Below, piece by piece: positions 1-8,726 of a stretch of DNA of 64,000 nucleotides. The number at the start of each line of letters is the position of its first letter. Within the stretch, counting starts at the first letter, position 1. This DNA comes from VXNJ01 sp009840625 (GTDB lineage Bacteria; Chloroflexota; UBA11872; VXNJ01). The DNA lies in assembly GCA_965207915.1 (NCBI GenBank), contig OZ242304.1:1302001-1366000 (forward strand). The letters are read 5' to 3'. Below the pieces are notes generated by a model. That model ran no database searches. It saw only the letters and a list, made by a program, of their open reading frames with translations, and was not told where the DNA came from. The position numbers and the translations under genes were made by a program.

Positions 1-370
1 TGTCCTCCAGGGGCGCGCCGCAGTCGATCGCCACGCAGGATTCGCCGTCACCCAGCAGATAGGCCCAGACCCGGTCGGGGGCAAAGTAGAGGCTCTCTAC
101 AACCGTCCCGTCACCGAGGTCGGGGTCCGGCCGCTGCGGCAGCCAGCCTTCCTGGGCCAGTTCCCAGAGCTGGGCCGCCCTCAGGCCGAGCGCCTCGGCC
201 AGGGCGCCGGATTCCGATTCGGAAGGGTCGCGCCGGTATCCCTCGAACGCCGCGACGACGGCTGCCTCGACGTCGCTGGCTTCGGCCAACTCCTCGACGC
301 TCAAGCCGTTGCCGCGGCGCGCTTTGCCGATCACGTCGCCAAACTCGTCTTCGAGCATCCACTCCGCCAT
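1..370 (-). CDS. HTH (XRE-like) plus metallo-beta-lactamase-fold protein, partial
   Basis: Reading the minus strand from the ATG at 370 gives an open frame that runs off the left edge, so only the first 123 codons are visible. Residues about 6-70 look like an XRE-type helix-turn-helix (GKARRGNGLSVEELAEAS followed by an ALAEALGL segment). After it comes VESLYFAPDRVWAYLLGDGE and VAIDCGAP, which resembles the first strands of a metallo-beta-lactamase hydrolase. The inferred product is a fusion of a DNA-binding domain and an MBL hydrolase. The zinc motif would lie outside the window, so the hydrolase part is inference. The gene lies 31 bp upstream (in minus-strand order, downstream) of the M20 gene and may share its transcript. 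Confidence 0.6.
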   Translation of the reverse strand, partial: MAEWMLEDEFGDVIGKARRGNGLSVEELAEASDVEAAVVAAFEGYRRDPSESESGALAEALGLRAAQLWELAQEGWLPQRPDPDLGDGTVVESLYFAPDRVWAYLLGDGESCVAIDCGAPLED

Positions 371-401
371 GGGTGCGCCCTCTCAGCTGCGGACGGCGCC
401 T

Positions 402-1736
402 TCAGGCTTCTGCATAGTCCCAGCGCTCGGCCGCAAATTTGGAATCTTGGGCCGCTAGGTACCCGGCGCGCGTCAACTCGGGTTGGTATTCGTCTACGAT
501 TTTGGCCCCGACCGCCGCGTCATCCCAGAGCAAATCGATGACCATGTGCGACATCAGGATTCCGGGGTCGATGTAGGCCCCGTCCAGATCGGCCACCGCC
601 CAGTCCTCGGCGTGGTTCGAGCCCACCATGCCGGCCATCTGGGGCTGCAGGACCGGCATGATGCGCGAGAGGTCCCCCATGTCGGTGCTGCCCGGTCTGT
701 GACCTTCATACACGACGCTGCCTTCGCCGAAAAGTGGATGCGCGTTGCGGGCGCAAAGATCGGCCAGGGCCCGGCAGTTGGTCAGCGGCATGTAACCGGG
801 CAGGTTGGCGATCTCGACGCCGGCGCCGAGCGCCATCGCCCCGGCCCGCACGGCCCTGTCCACCTTGGCCTCGGCGCGAGCGATCGCCTCCAGGTTCGCC
901 CCGCGCACGAACGTCTCCATCGTCACCTCGTGCGGTATCACGTTTACGATGTCGCCGCCCCGCGTGATGATGGGGTGTACGCGGGTGCAGTCGGCATCCG
1001 GGAAGGTCTCGCGCAGCGCGTTGATCGCGGCCAGCGCGACCTGGGCCGCATATAAAGCGTTGGTGCCAAGGTGGGGCGCCGCCCCGGCGTGGGCGGCGCG
1101 ACCGAAGAACGTGATCTGCTTTACCGCGCACCCGTTTTCCGATTCGCACAGCATGACCTTGGCCGGCTTGGAGGAGGAGTGCACCAGCACTGCCATATCG
1201 ATGTCGTCGAAGGCGCCGTCGGCGATCATTTCCGGCTTGCCGCCCAGAAACCGCATCCGTCCCGCATCAACCTGTCGCTTGCGCCAGCCGATCTCGACGT
1301 ACTCCTCAGCCGGCACCGCCATGAAGACGATTCGCCCGCTGAGACCGGCCAGCAGCTCGGAGCTGGTCAGGGCGCGCGCGGCGGCGGTCATCGTGGCCAG
1401 TTGGGCGTTGTGCCCACAGGCGTGGGCGGCGCCGGTTTCCGGGTTGGCGCGCGGGTGCCCGGGCACCCCGATCGCGTCCAGTTCGCCCATCACCGCCACG
1501 GTCGGTCCGGGGCGCCCGGTATCGACCACGGCTTTCAGCCCGGTTATTCCCAGTCCGGTGCGGACGTCGAGGCCGATTCCGGACAGCTGTTCATATGTCC
1601 GTTCCGAGGTATGGAACTCCTTGAATCCCAGTTCGGGGTCGTCCATCACCGCTTCGCCGAAAGCGATGATCGATTCGCGGGCGCCGGTGATCCGCGCCGT
1701 CGCCGCATCCTTGGCCGCCTGCTTGCTTCTGGCCAT
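402..1736 (-). CDS. M20-family amidohydrolase / peptidase
   Basis: A zinc-dependent amidohydrolase of the M20 family, like the AbgB / IAA-amino-acid hydrolase group, which cleaves amide bonds of acyl- or aryl-conjugated amino acids in the cytoplasm. Visible motifs are VMGELDAI followed by AHACGHNAQ (metal-binding His in the ACGH motif), VPAEEY (catalytic Glu pair), a dimerisation-domain block around AAHAGAAPH, and a late GSTDMGD. The frame is open further upstream to 1820, but that extension is low-complexity and lies over the opposite gene, so I chose the ATG at 1736 (MARSKQAAKDAA). This gives about 444 residues, normal for the family. The substrate cannot be told from sequence. Confidence 0.88.
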   Translation of the reverse strand: MARSKQAAKDAATARITGARESIIAFGEAVMDDPELGFKEFHTSERTYEQLSGIGLDVRTGLGITGLKAVVDTGRPGPTVAVMGELDAIGVPGHPRANPETGAAHACGHNAQLATMTAAARALTSSELLAGLSGRIVFMAVPAEEYVEIGWRKRQVDAGRMRFLGGKPEMIADGAFDDIDMAVLVHSSSKPAKVMLCESENGCAVKQITFFGRAAHAGAAPHLGTNALYAAQVALAAINALRETFPDADCTRVHPIITRGGDIVNVIPHEVTMETFVRGANLEAIARAEAKVDRAVRAGAMALGAGVEIANLPGYMPLTNCRALADLCARNAHPLFGEGSVVYEGHRPGSTDMGDLSRIMPVLQPQMAGMVGSNHAEDWAVADLDGAYIDPGILMSHMVIDLLWDDAAVGAKIVDEYQPELTRAGYLAAQDSKFAAERWDYAEA

Positions 1737-1807
1737 TGCCAGCACCTGATTGCTGCTTTTTTCCGTATTACTGGCGCCCCGACCGGGGCCGCCCCTTAAT
1801 CTTGACA

Positions 1808-2440
1808 ATGATGCTTCCAACTCCTCGCTGGGCCCGCGCTCTGCCGACCGTCGCCGGTGCGGTGGCGCTGCTGCTTGGCGTATTGGCCGGATGCGGCGAG
1901 GAGGCCGCGCCGGAGCCCGTCGGCACGCCCTCGCTGGATGCCGACCTGTCCGGGCCGATCCGGGTCGAAATCACGACCAATAAGGGTTCACTGGCCGGCG
2001 AGCTCTATCCCGACGTCGCCCCATTGGCGGTGGCCAGCTTCGTGCACCTGGCCGAGCAGGAATATTTCGACGGGGTGATCTTCCACCGCATCCTGCCCGG
2101 GTTCGTCGTCCAGACCGGCGACCCGACCGGCACCGGCGCCGGCGGCCCCGGATATCAGTTCCCCGACGAGCCGATTCCCGCAAACCTGAGCTACCAGCGC
2201 GGCACCCTGGCGATGGCCAACAGCGGACCCAACACCAACGGCAGCCAGTTCTTCATCTGTCTGGCCGACCTGAGCCAGCGTTTGCCCCGCAACTACACCA
2301 TCTTTGGCCAGATCGACGAAGGCCTGGAAACGCTCGATGCGCTGGCCGGGGTCGGTCTGACCCGCAACCCGGCCACCAACGAACTCTCCAAGCCGACCGA
2401 GTCGGTCATTGTCGAGTCGATCCGCATCCAGCGGCCCTAA
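1808..2440 (+). CDS. Cyclophilin-type peptidyl-prolyl isomerase, lipoprotein
   Basis: An exported cyclophilin that catalyses cis-trans isomerisation of prolyl bonds during folding of secreted proteins. The N-terminus has a basic start, a hydrophobic stretch (VAGAVALLLGVLAGC) and a lipobox LAGC, predicting a lipid-anchored protein outside the membrane. The catalytic domain shows FHRILPGFVVQTGDPTGTG, QRGTLAMANSGPNTNGSQFF and the closing YTIFGQ. Two adjacent ATGs at 1808 and 1811 are the likely start; the longer open frame from 1736 overlaps the divergent M20 gene and adds no signal peptide. The end overlaps the next gene by 32 bp, which suggests a transcriptional unit with the nuclease. Confidence 0.92.
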   Translation: MMLPTPRWARALPTVAGAVALLLGVLAGCGEEAAPEPVGTPSLDADLSGPIRVEITTNKGSLAGELYPDVAPLAVASFVHLAEQEYFDGVIFHRILPGFVVQTGDPTGTGAGGPGYQFPDEPIPANLSYQRGTLAMANSGPNTNGSQFFICLADLSQRLPRNYTIFGQIDEGLETLDALAGVGLTRNPATNELSKPTESVIVESIRIQRP

Positions 2441-3188
2441 ATCCGGCCGGGCACTCCGGCTGAGTTTTTCAAAGCTTGCCCGCTACCAACATTGCCCGCA
2501 CGCGTACTATCTCGGATACGTTGAACGGCATCGCCCGGCGTTCAGCGCATGGCCGTTCTTCGGGTCGCTCATTCACAAGGTCCTCGAAGACCTGTTCGGT
2601 CGGACTCGCGATCGGGCAGCCTCTTGGGAGTGGCTGCGCGACCGCTTCGAGGAACGCCTCGAGGGCAGTTACGGATTCCTGGTTTCCTCCGACGCGGCCG
2701 ATTTCCGAGCCCGCGGGTTGGAGATCCTTGGACGCTTCTGGCGCGAACACCGCCCCGCGGTCGGCCACGGCGACCTGCTTGAGGAGCGCTTCCGGGCACA
2801 GATAGGCGGGTTCGACGTCAGCGGCGTTATCGACCGCATCGAAATCCGGCCGGGCCGGACCAGAATCGTCGACTACAAGTCCGGCCGGTCCGGCGGCAGC
2901 GACCACGATTTCCGCCAACTTGAGTTTTATGCGCTTGCCGCGGACCGGTCCTTGGGTCGACAGCCGGACGCAGTCGCTTACCACTTCTTGGGCGACGGCG
3001 TCGTGCTCGAGCGCGAGCCCACCGCCGATTCGCTCGCGGCTACCGAGCAATGGGCCCGCGACCTTGGCCGGGGCATCGCCCGGGCCGACTTCGAACCGCG
3101 CCAGGGGCCGCACTGCCCGAACTGCGATTTCTTCCGGGTCTGCGAACCGGGACGCAGTTGGCAAAGGGCCAATCGCGCCGCGCCTTGA
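2409..3188 (+). CDS. PD-(D/E)XK nuclease family protein, RecB/Cas4-like with Fe-S cysteines
   Basis: About 259 residues with the RecB-family nuclease fold of PF12705. The motif VIDRIE followed by RIVDYKSG gives the Asp and Glu/Asp-x-Lys of the active site, and QLEFYALA is the family's conserved Gln-Tyr motif. A cysteine in YQHCPHAYY near the N-terminus and HCPNCDFFRVC near the C-terminus match the four-cysteine iron-sulfur arrangement of AddB- and Cas4-like nucleases. The only usual start is TTG at 2409, overlapping the cyclophilin stop. No helicase or cas gene is adjacent, so a role in recombination or repair is inferred from the family alone. Confidence 0.85.
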   Translation: MSSRSASSGPKSGRALRLSFSKLARYQHCPHAYYLGYVERHRPAFSAWPFFGSLIHKVLEDLFGRTRDRAASWEWLRDRFEERLEGSYGFLVSSDAADFRARGLEILGRFWREHRPAVGHGDLLEERFRAQIGGFDVSGVIDRIEIRPGRTRIVDYKSGRSGGSDHDFRQLEFYALAADRSLGRQPDAVAYHFLGDGVVLEREPTADSLAATEQWARDLGRGIARADFEPRQGPHCPNCDFFRVCEPGRSWQRANRAAP

Positions 3189-3324
3189 CCGGAACGCCTG
3201 ATTAGCAGCGGGCGCACCCGGGGTTGAACGCCGCGCGCGCGTCAAGGCCGCTGAATACGACGCTTAAAGAGCTGTACGCGTTTCTCGCACTGCTCTGAAG
3301 CAGCTGCCAGGCTGCTGGGCCGGC

Positions 3325-4596
3325 CTAGCCGGCTAGCGGAGCCTCAACATTGACCAGGTCCTCGAATTCGCTCCGGAACTTGCGCAGTGCCCCGACCACC
3401 GGCCGGTAGGCGAACTGGCCCAGCCCGCAGAACGAGGAGGCCATCGACTCGCCGATCTCCTCAAGCAGCTCCAGGTCGGCCGGCTCGCCTTCGCCTTCCA
3501 GCATCTTTTCCAGGATCTGCACCAGGTTGGGGGTGCCTTCCCGGCAGGGGATGCAGAAGCCGCAGCTTTCTTCCTCGAAGAACAGCGCGTCGCGCAGCGC
3601 CGCATCGACCATTGAGACGGTCTCGTCCATCACGATGCAGCCACCGGTCCCCAGGATGGTGTCGTACTGGCCGATGCTGGCGTCCATCCGAGCATCCAGC
3701 TCGTCGGCGGTCAGCACCCCGGCCGAGGCGCCGCCCGGTTTGAAACCCTTGAGTTCGCGCCCCTCCGGCGGTCCGCCGCCGAAATCGTAGATGAGCTCGC
3801 GCGCGGTGACTCCCAGCGGGAGTTCGAAAAGCCCGGTGCGCTGAATCGTTCCGGACAGGCAGTAGACCTTGGTGCCGGCGTTCTCGTCGCCGATCCCCAG
3901 GTCCTTGAACCATTGCGCGCCGTTCTCCAGGATCGGGGCGATGTTGCAGAAGGTCTCGATGTTGTTTATCGCGGTCGGTTTGGACCAGACGCCGGAGTTG
4001 GTCGGAAATGGGGGCTTGAAGCGCGGATTGCCGCGCTTGCCCTCGAGTGAATTGAAAAGGGCCGTTTCCTCACCGCAGATGTAGGCGCCGGCGCCGCGCC
4101 GCAGGATCAGATTCACGCCGTAGCCGGAGCCGAGCGCGTCCTCGCCCAGGATTCCGGCCGCAAAACACTCATCGAGGGCCGCCTGGACGCGTTCGATCGC
4201 CAGTCCGTACTCGCCCCGGATGTAGATATAGCCGGTATGGGCCCCCACCGCGTACGCGGCGATGATCATGCCTTCGATGAAGTTGTGCGGGTCCTCTTCC
4301 AGGATGGCGCGGTTGCAGTAGGTGCCCGGTTCGCTCTCGTCGCCGTTGGCCACGACGTAGCGCGGCAGGTTCGGATCCGCGCGCACGAACTTCCACTTCA
4401 GACCGGTCGGGAAGAACGCGCCCCCGCGGCCCTTGAGTTCGGATTCCTCCATCAGCGCGATGATCCCGGTCGGCTCCATTTCATTTAGCGCGCGGCGGGC
4501 CTGCACGTACCCGCCGCTGGCCTGGAAAGACGCCAGGGTGTGCGAGTCGGGCTTGCCCAGGTTGCGGTTTACGACCCGGATTTCTTCCATTGCCAC
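3325..4596 (-). CDS. nuoF: NADH-quinone oxidoreductase subunit F (51-kDa flavoprotein)
   Basis: Carries the FMN and NADH sites that take electrons from NADH. The sequence has GRGGAFFPTGLKW (nucleotide binding), ANGDESEPGTYCNR and YICGEETAL, and the SLBB region around the DFGGG stretch. A C-terminal [4Fe-4S] motif CGFCIPCREGT ends with a fourth cysteine in SSFCGLGQ. The length of 423 residues is normal for the family. It is 4 bp downstream of nuoE, so the two are co-transcribed. No other complex I genes lie nearby, so the pair may serve a different NAD(P)-linked oxidoreductase such as a formate dehydrogenase or hydrogenase; this is inference. Confidence 0.95.
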   Translation of the reverse strand: MAMEEIRVVNRNLGKPDSHTLASFQASGGYVQARRALNEMEPTGIIALMEESELKGRGGAFFPTGLKWKFVRADPNLPRYVVANGDESEPGTYCNRAILEEDPHNFIEGMIIAAYAVGAHTGYIYIRGEYGLAIERVQAALDECFAAGILGEDALGSGYGVNLILRRGAGAYICGEETALFNSLEGKRGNPRFKPPFPTNSGVWSKPTAINNIETFCNIAPILENGAQWFKDLGIGDENAGTKVYCLSGTIQRTGLFELPLGVTARELIYDFGGGPPEGRELKGFKPGGASAGVLTADELDARMDASIGQYDTILGTGGCIVMDETVSMVDAALRDALFFEEESCGFCIPCREGTPNLVQILEKMLEGEGEPADLELLEEIGESMASSFCGLGQFAYRPVVGALRKFRSEFEDLVNVEAPLAG

Positions 4597-4600
4597 CCGC

Positions 4601-5089
4601 CTATTCGGCGCCGAGGATCTGATCGACGAGCCGGACCGCGCCGGCCTCGTCGACCGGGCCGTGCACGTCCAGCCCGACCAGCAACGCCGGCTGGCGGTCG
4701 CACTGGCCCAGGCAGGAGACGAGCTCCAGCTTCAACTTGCCGTCCGCAGTACTCTGACCGTTGCGGATCCCGGCCCGCGCCTCGATCGCCGCCGCGATCC
4801 CGGGCGCTCCGGCGATGTGGCAGGAGAGGTCCCGGCACACCCGCACGATGCTGCGGGCCTGAGGTTCGGTATAGAACATCGTGTAGAACGTGACGACCCC
4901 AAAGACGTGCGCCTCGGGATAGCCGAGTTCCTCGGCTATGACCTCGATGGATTCGGGGCTCACGTATCCGAAGAGCTCCTGCGCCACGTACAGGGCCTCC
5001 ATCACCGAACCCGGGTCTTTTTTGAGCGGCGCCAAGCGCGTCCGCAGGGTCTGCAGACGGTCGCTGGCGGGCGCGGGCGAATCGATCAT
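4601..5089 (-). CDS. nuoE: NADH-quinone oxidoreductase subunit E (24-kDa, 2Fe-2S)
   Basis: A thioredoxin-fold [2Fe-2S] protein that partners NuoF in NADH oxidation. The N-terminal helical part ends in the family signature HVFGVVTFYTMF. The cluster ligands are the two cysteines in VCRDLSCHI and the two in SCLGQCDRQP. It has 162 residues, typical of the family. It starts at an ATG at 5089 and ends 4 bp before the nuoF start. A 76-bp spacer separates it from the divergent small gene at 5166. Confidence 0.95.
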   Translation of the reverse strand: MIDSPAPASDRLQTLRTRLAPLKKDPGSVMEALYVAQELFGYVSPESIEVIAEELGYPEAHVFGVVTFYTMFYTEPQARSIVRVCRDLSCHIAGAPGIAAAIEARAGIRNGQSTADGKLKLELVSCLGQCDRQPALLVGLDVHGPVDEAGAVRLVDQILGAE

Positions 5090-5165
5090 GGCAAGGGTGG
5101 GGGTGGCAAGGGCGGGAAATTCTATAGTTGATCTGGGTTCGACCCCTTAGTTAGGTCCATCGGCA

Positions 5166-5378
5166 GTGTCTTCCAGGCAGCTATCGCGCGCCCAGAAAAA
5201 CCAGCTCCTCAGCCTTCTGCGGCAGTGGCGCTCGGCATCGCAGGATGTCGATCGATTGCTGGGCGGGGCTGGCTGGACCGGATCCAGTTTCGACATCGCC
5301 CAGCTGCGGGCGGCCTGCGACCGGCGCACCGACATCGAGGAAAGCCTCAAGTCGTTTTGGACCGCCGCCGAGAACTGA
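5166..5378 (+). CDS. Small hypothetical protein, 70 aa
   Basis: A short soluble protein (GTG start at 5166) with no family I recognise. It looks helical and charged, with LSLLRQWRSASQDVDRLLGG and a C-terminal IEESLKSFWTAAEN, and contains a single cysteine. Its stop codon lies inside the putative start region of the following propeller gene in another frame, which suggests translational coupling. The codon pattern is similar to its neighbours, but coding status rests only on the open frame and the context. Confidence 0.45.
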   Translation: MSSRQLSRAQKNQLLSLLRQWRSASQDVDRLLGGAGWTGSSFDIAQLRAACDRRTDIEESLKSFWTAAEN

Positions 5379-7186
5379 CCCCGGTCGTCCGCCTGGTGGC
5401 GGCCCTTCTCCTGCTGGCGACCGCAGTTGCCGGCGCCCCTGTTGCCGGGGCCGCTACGCCGCAGGTCGAGGAAACAATCTACCTGCGCGATGAAATCGGC
5501 AACAACCCGATCCTGAGCCACAACATCCCCAATCTCCTGCTCACGATCGACGGGGTCGAGCACCGGGCAACTTTTCGCGACCACTTTCTGGCCACCGGCG
5601 CGGAGGCGCGCTGGGGGCTGGCCACCTCCGAGGTCCTGGTCGAGGAGGCGGGATCGCTCACCCAGTACTACCAGCGCGGGGTGGTCGACTATCACCGACG
5701 CCCCGATCTGGGCAACGCCTGGGTCCTGGAACGCCGGCTTGCCTGGGACTACGTCGGCGGGGGCCGCGCCAATTCAGTCGATCAGGGGACCGAGCCCGAC
5801 ATCCGGAACCCGCATCCCGGAAGAGAGCTTGGCCCGTGGGGCCACCGGGTTTCCGATTTCGACTTGAACGGCAACGAGATCGGATTCCGCCGGTTCTTCG
5901 ACGAGCTCGGCGGCGTGGCCAGCTTCGGGCTCCCCAAGACGGACGCCCGCATCGATACCGGTTCGCCGGGCACGTTGCTTGCCCCGGGATCCACGACCGG
6001 TTTCGTTCGTCAGTACTTCCAGGCCGCGGTGTTCGAACACCACCCGTCCGACCCTCGGGCTCCGGTGAAGCTCTCGCTGCTCGGCGACGTGCTGCGCAAC
6101 ATTTCCTACCCCGACCAGTACTGGTATTCGCTGGTGCCATTCCGCGGGGCCCCGCCGCTCGCCGAAGGCGACCCCTATGAACTGCTGGAGGTCGTTCCCC
6201 CGTCGTCGACACCCTCCCCGGCCAATACCCTGCCGCCCGGGGAACTCTACGCGTTCGGTTCGCGCACCGCCGGTCTGCTGGTGTTCGACGGCGAGGGGTG
6301 GCGATCCGTCGAGGTTGCCAATTCCGAACTGCTGTCCGACACCGTCCGATCGGTTACCACCGACCGCCGGCGCGGCCTCTGGTTGGGCACCGACGGCGGG
6401 GCCTACTATTTCCCCTACTTTGACCCGGGCGGCAACGTCTTGATCGATGCGGCCGGCTCTGGCCTGGCCGCCAACACTGTGCTCGACGTGAGCACGGATT
6501 CGGGGCAGATCGTCCTGCTGGCACTCCAGGATGCCGGTCTGGCCCAGTACATTCAGCCCGTGTTCGGATCCACCCGCGGCTCCTTATCGGAGGTCCCCGT
6601 CGGCCCCGCCGGCCTGCCCAGCCGGAACGTGCGATCCGCCGTCCTGGCCAGCGACCGGCCACCCCAAATGTGGGTGGCCACCGACGCCGGCCTGGCCCAT
6701 TTCGACGGCCGCGTTTGGGCCACGATTGACAGCCGCGCCGGGCTTCCCAGCAGTGATATCACCTCGGTCGCAGTAGCCGGGTCCGAGCTCTGGGTGGGTA
6801 CCGCCGACGCCGGTCTGGCCGCCTCACTGACCGGCCTGGCCGGCCCGTTTACCGGCTACGGCCTGGCCGACGGTCTGCCGAGTCTTGCCATCCGGCAAAT
6901 CCTGGCCGCCAGCGACGGTTCGGTTTGGGTGGGAACCGATTCCGGGCTGGCCGTGATCTCTCCCGGTGAGTTCGACTTCAGCTTTTTTGACGCTGACACG
7001 AGTCAACTTCCCGGTGACGACATCCGCGGCCTGGCCGAGGATTCGACCGGTGCAATCCTCATCGCCACCGACGCCGGGGCGGCCCGGTACGATCCGGCCT
7101 CCGATTCGTGGGAGGTCTGGAATTCCGCCAATGGCCTGCTCGATGAAGACCTACTGGCGGTTGCCGTAATTCCCGCCCTGGTTTAG
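5357..7186 (+). CDS. Secreted protein with LGFP-like domain and beta-propeller repeats
   Basis: An exported protein of about 610 residues. A signal peptide is visible (VVRLVAALLLLATAVAG...APVAGA). The N-terminal third holds a block with RYF-type motifs (GFRRFFDELGGVASFGLPKT and GFVRQYFQAAVFEHHP), a module I associate with Chloroflexota surface proteins. The C-terminal half carries repeats of the two-component-regulator propeller type, such as RRGLWLGTDGGAYYF, PQMWVATDAGLAHFDG and GSVWVGTDSGLAV. No histidine kinase or enzyme domain follows, so it is probably a binding or scaffold protein. The start is uncertain: TTG at 5357 gives a charged n-region; GTG at 5396 is the alternative. Confidence 0.78.
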   Translation: MDRRRELTPVVRLVAALLLLATAVAGAPVAGAATPQVEETIYLRDEIGNNPILSHNIPNLLLTIDGVEHRATFRDHFLATGAEARWGLATSEVLVEEAGSLTQYYQRGVVDYHRRPDLGNAWVLERRLAWDYVGGGRANSVDQGTEPDIRNPHPGRELGPWGHRVSDFDLNGNEIGFRRFFDELGGVASFGLPKTDARIDTGSPGTLLAPGSTTGFVRQYFQAAVFEHHPSDPRAPVKLSLLGDVLRNISYPDQYWYSLVPFRGAPPLAEGDPYELLEVVPPSSTPSPANTLPPGELYAFGSRTAGLLVFDGEGWRSVEVANSELLSDTVRSVTTDRRRGLWLGTDGGAYYFPYFDPGGNVLIDAAGSGLAANTVLDVSTDSGQIVLLALQDAGLAQYIQPVFGSTRGSLSEVPVGPAGLPSRNVRSAVLASDRPPQMWVATDAGLAHFDGRVWATIDSRAGLPSSDITSVAVAGSELWVGTADAGLAASLTGLAGPFTGYGLADGLPSLAIRQILAASDGSVWVGTDSGLAVISPGEFDFSFFDADTSQLPGDDIRGLAEDSTGAILIATDAGAARYDPASDSWEVWNSANGLLDEDLLAVAVIPALV

Positions 7187-8436
7187 TCGGGCCACGGCGT
7201 TCGCTGGCTGACGATCCGGTCGGTCGGCCACCAGCGCTCGCGCACCCGGCCGACGAGATATAACGAACCGGTAACACAAACCGCGCCGTCCGGGCCGGCC
7301 ATCCCGATTGCCGACCGTAGCGCTTCATTTGGATCGGCGATCGCCCGCGCGTTTTCCACCCCGACCAATTCCATGAGATCCCGCGCCGGATAAGCGCGTT
7401 TGACGTACACGTCGGCCTGGGTGAAAACGACCTCATCGGCGGCGGCGGCGATCGGCTCAAGAACTTCCTTGGCTTTCTTGTAACCCATCACCCCAAGCAC
7501 CGCCACCAGCTTGCGCCGCCCAACGATTCCCGGTAGGGTCCTGGCCAGTGCTGCCGATTTCTGAGGGTTATGCGCCCCGTCGAGGATCACCAGCGGCCTT
7601 TTCGACGCCAGCTCTAGGCGGCCCTGCAGGCGCGTCCGGGCCAGCGAGCGGGCCATCGCGTCAATGTCAGGAACCGACACCCCGGCCAGTATTTCCTCCA
7701 CCGCTCCGCAGGCCAGCGCCGCATTCTCGGCCTGCCAAGCGCCGTCCCCCAGCTCGACCGGTCCCAATCTCAGGGTCTTGCCGCGGTATGTGAAGCTGGT
7801 TCGGCCGCCGCCGCGGTTGACCACCCAGTCAGTACCTTCACGCAACCGCTTCAACCGGGCGCCGACCCGGGCGCACTCATCATCGATCACGGCATCGATT
7901 TGTTCTCCCTGGGCAATGGTCACCAGCGGTCTGCCGGCCCGGGCAATACCGGCCTTGTGCCAGGCGATTTCGGCAACGCTTCCGCCAAGCGTTGCCTGGT
8001 GGTCCAGTCCGACCCTGGTGATCACGCTGACTTCCGGTTCGGTGACGTTGGTCAGGTCATAGCGGGCGCCGGCGCCACACTCGAGCACGAGAAAGTCGGG
8101 TTCTGCACGGGCGAAGTGCCCGAAGGTCAGGGTGACCCAAGCCGACCCGTAACGTAATTCGAATCCCGGGTCGCGCTGGCACATCTTCTCGGCGGCGGTA
8201 AACAGCCAGTCGGTCGAGGCGGCAAATTCCTCCGCCGAGGCCAGTTTTTCGCCGAGCACCAGTTTTTCGGTGGGGGACTGTAGGTACGGCGTCTGGTGAA
8301 GACCCACCTTGAGACCGTGGGCCTTCAGCAGAGATCCGATCAGCTGCGCCGTCGAACCCTTTCCGGAGGTGCCCGCCACCTGGATCACCGGGTATTTCAA
8401 TTGCGGGTTGCCGGCAGCTCTCAACAGCGCGCGCAT
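7183..8436 (-). CDS. folC: Folylpolyglutamate / dihydrofolate synthase
   Basis: Adds glutamate to folates (and possibly to dihydropteroate) using ATP. The P-loop QVAGTSGKGST is followed by LECGAGARYDLTNV, TRVGLDHQATLG and a C-terminal LDGAHNPQKSAAL, all family signatures. From the ATG at 8436 it has 417 residues, but homologous-looking sequence (ALVTATEARLLRLIRSGYGD, then IERGEARLGRMRALLRA) continues in frame for about 45 codons upstream. That extension contains no ATG, GTG or TTG; CTG at 8562 or 8580 are candidates, so the true N-terminus is unresolved. The last bases overlap the propeller gene stop on the other strand. Confidence 0.93.
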   Translation of the reverse strand: MRALLRAAGNPQLKYPVIQVAGTSGKGSTAQLIGSLLKAHGLKVGLHQTPYLQSPTEKLVLGEKLASAEEFAASTDWLFTAAEKMCQRDPGFELRYGSAWVTLTFGHFARAEPDFLVLECGAGARYDLTNVTEPEVSVITRVGLDHQATLGGSVAEIAWHKAGIARAGRPLVTIAQGEQIDAVIDDECARVGARLKRLREGTDWVVNRGGGRTSFTYRGKTLRLGPVELGDGAWQAENAALACGAVEEILAGVSVPDIDAMARSLARTRLQGRLELASKRPLVILDGAHNPQKSAALARTLPGIVGRRKLVAVLGVMGYKKAKEVLEPIAAAADEVVFTQADVYVKRAYPARDLMELVGVENARAIADPNEALRSAIGMAGPDGAVCVTGSLYLVGRVRERWWPTDRIVSQRTPWPD

Positions 8437-8585
8437 CCGCCCGAGCCTTGCCTCGCCACGCTCTATTGCCGCGGAGCGCGAGTAACGAGGCGTTGATGCG
8501 TCTCCGTACCCGGAGCGGATCAGTCTGAGCAGCCGCGCCTCAGTGGCGGTTACCAGCGCCAGCTGGTCGGCTGCGGGCAGCTGGG

Positions 8586-8726
8586 TTACCCGACTAGGAA
8601 GTACGCCGGAAGCAGAAGCGCGAACACGACCAGGGCGGTGATCGCAATGCGCAGGATGTCGGTCCGTACGTGATCGAGCCGAGGAAGATCATGCTTCGGC
8701 GCGCGCCGCGGACTGCCTCTGGCCAA
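8586..8726 (-). CDS. Small single-pass membrane protein, 46 aa
   Basis: A short gene in a different frame from any long ORF here. A TTG at 8726 follows an AAGGGAG Shine-Dalgarno-like stretch at good spacing. The product begins with a basic segment (ARGSPRRAPKHDLPRLDHVR) and continues with TDILRIAITALVVFALLLPA and YFLVG, one predicted membrane helix at the C-terminus. This arrangement (basic cytoplasmic tail, then a terminal helix) is seen in many small conserved membrane proteins. Its stop lies inside the in-frame 5' extension of folC, so the two may be coupled. Function unknown. Confidence 0.55.
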   Translation of the reverse strand: MARGSPRRAPKHDLPRLDHVRTDILRIAITALVVFALLLPAYFLVG

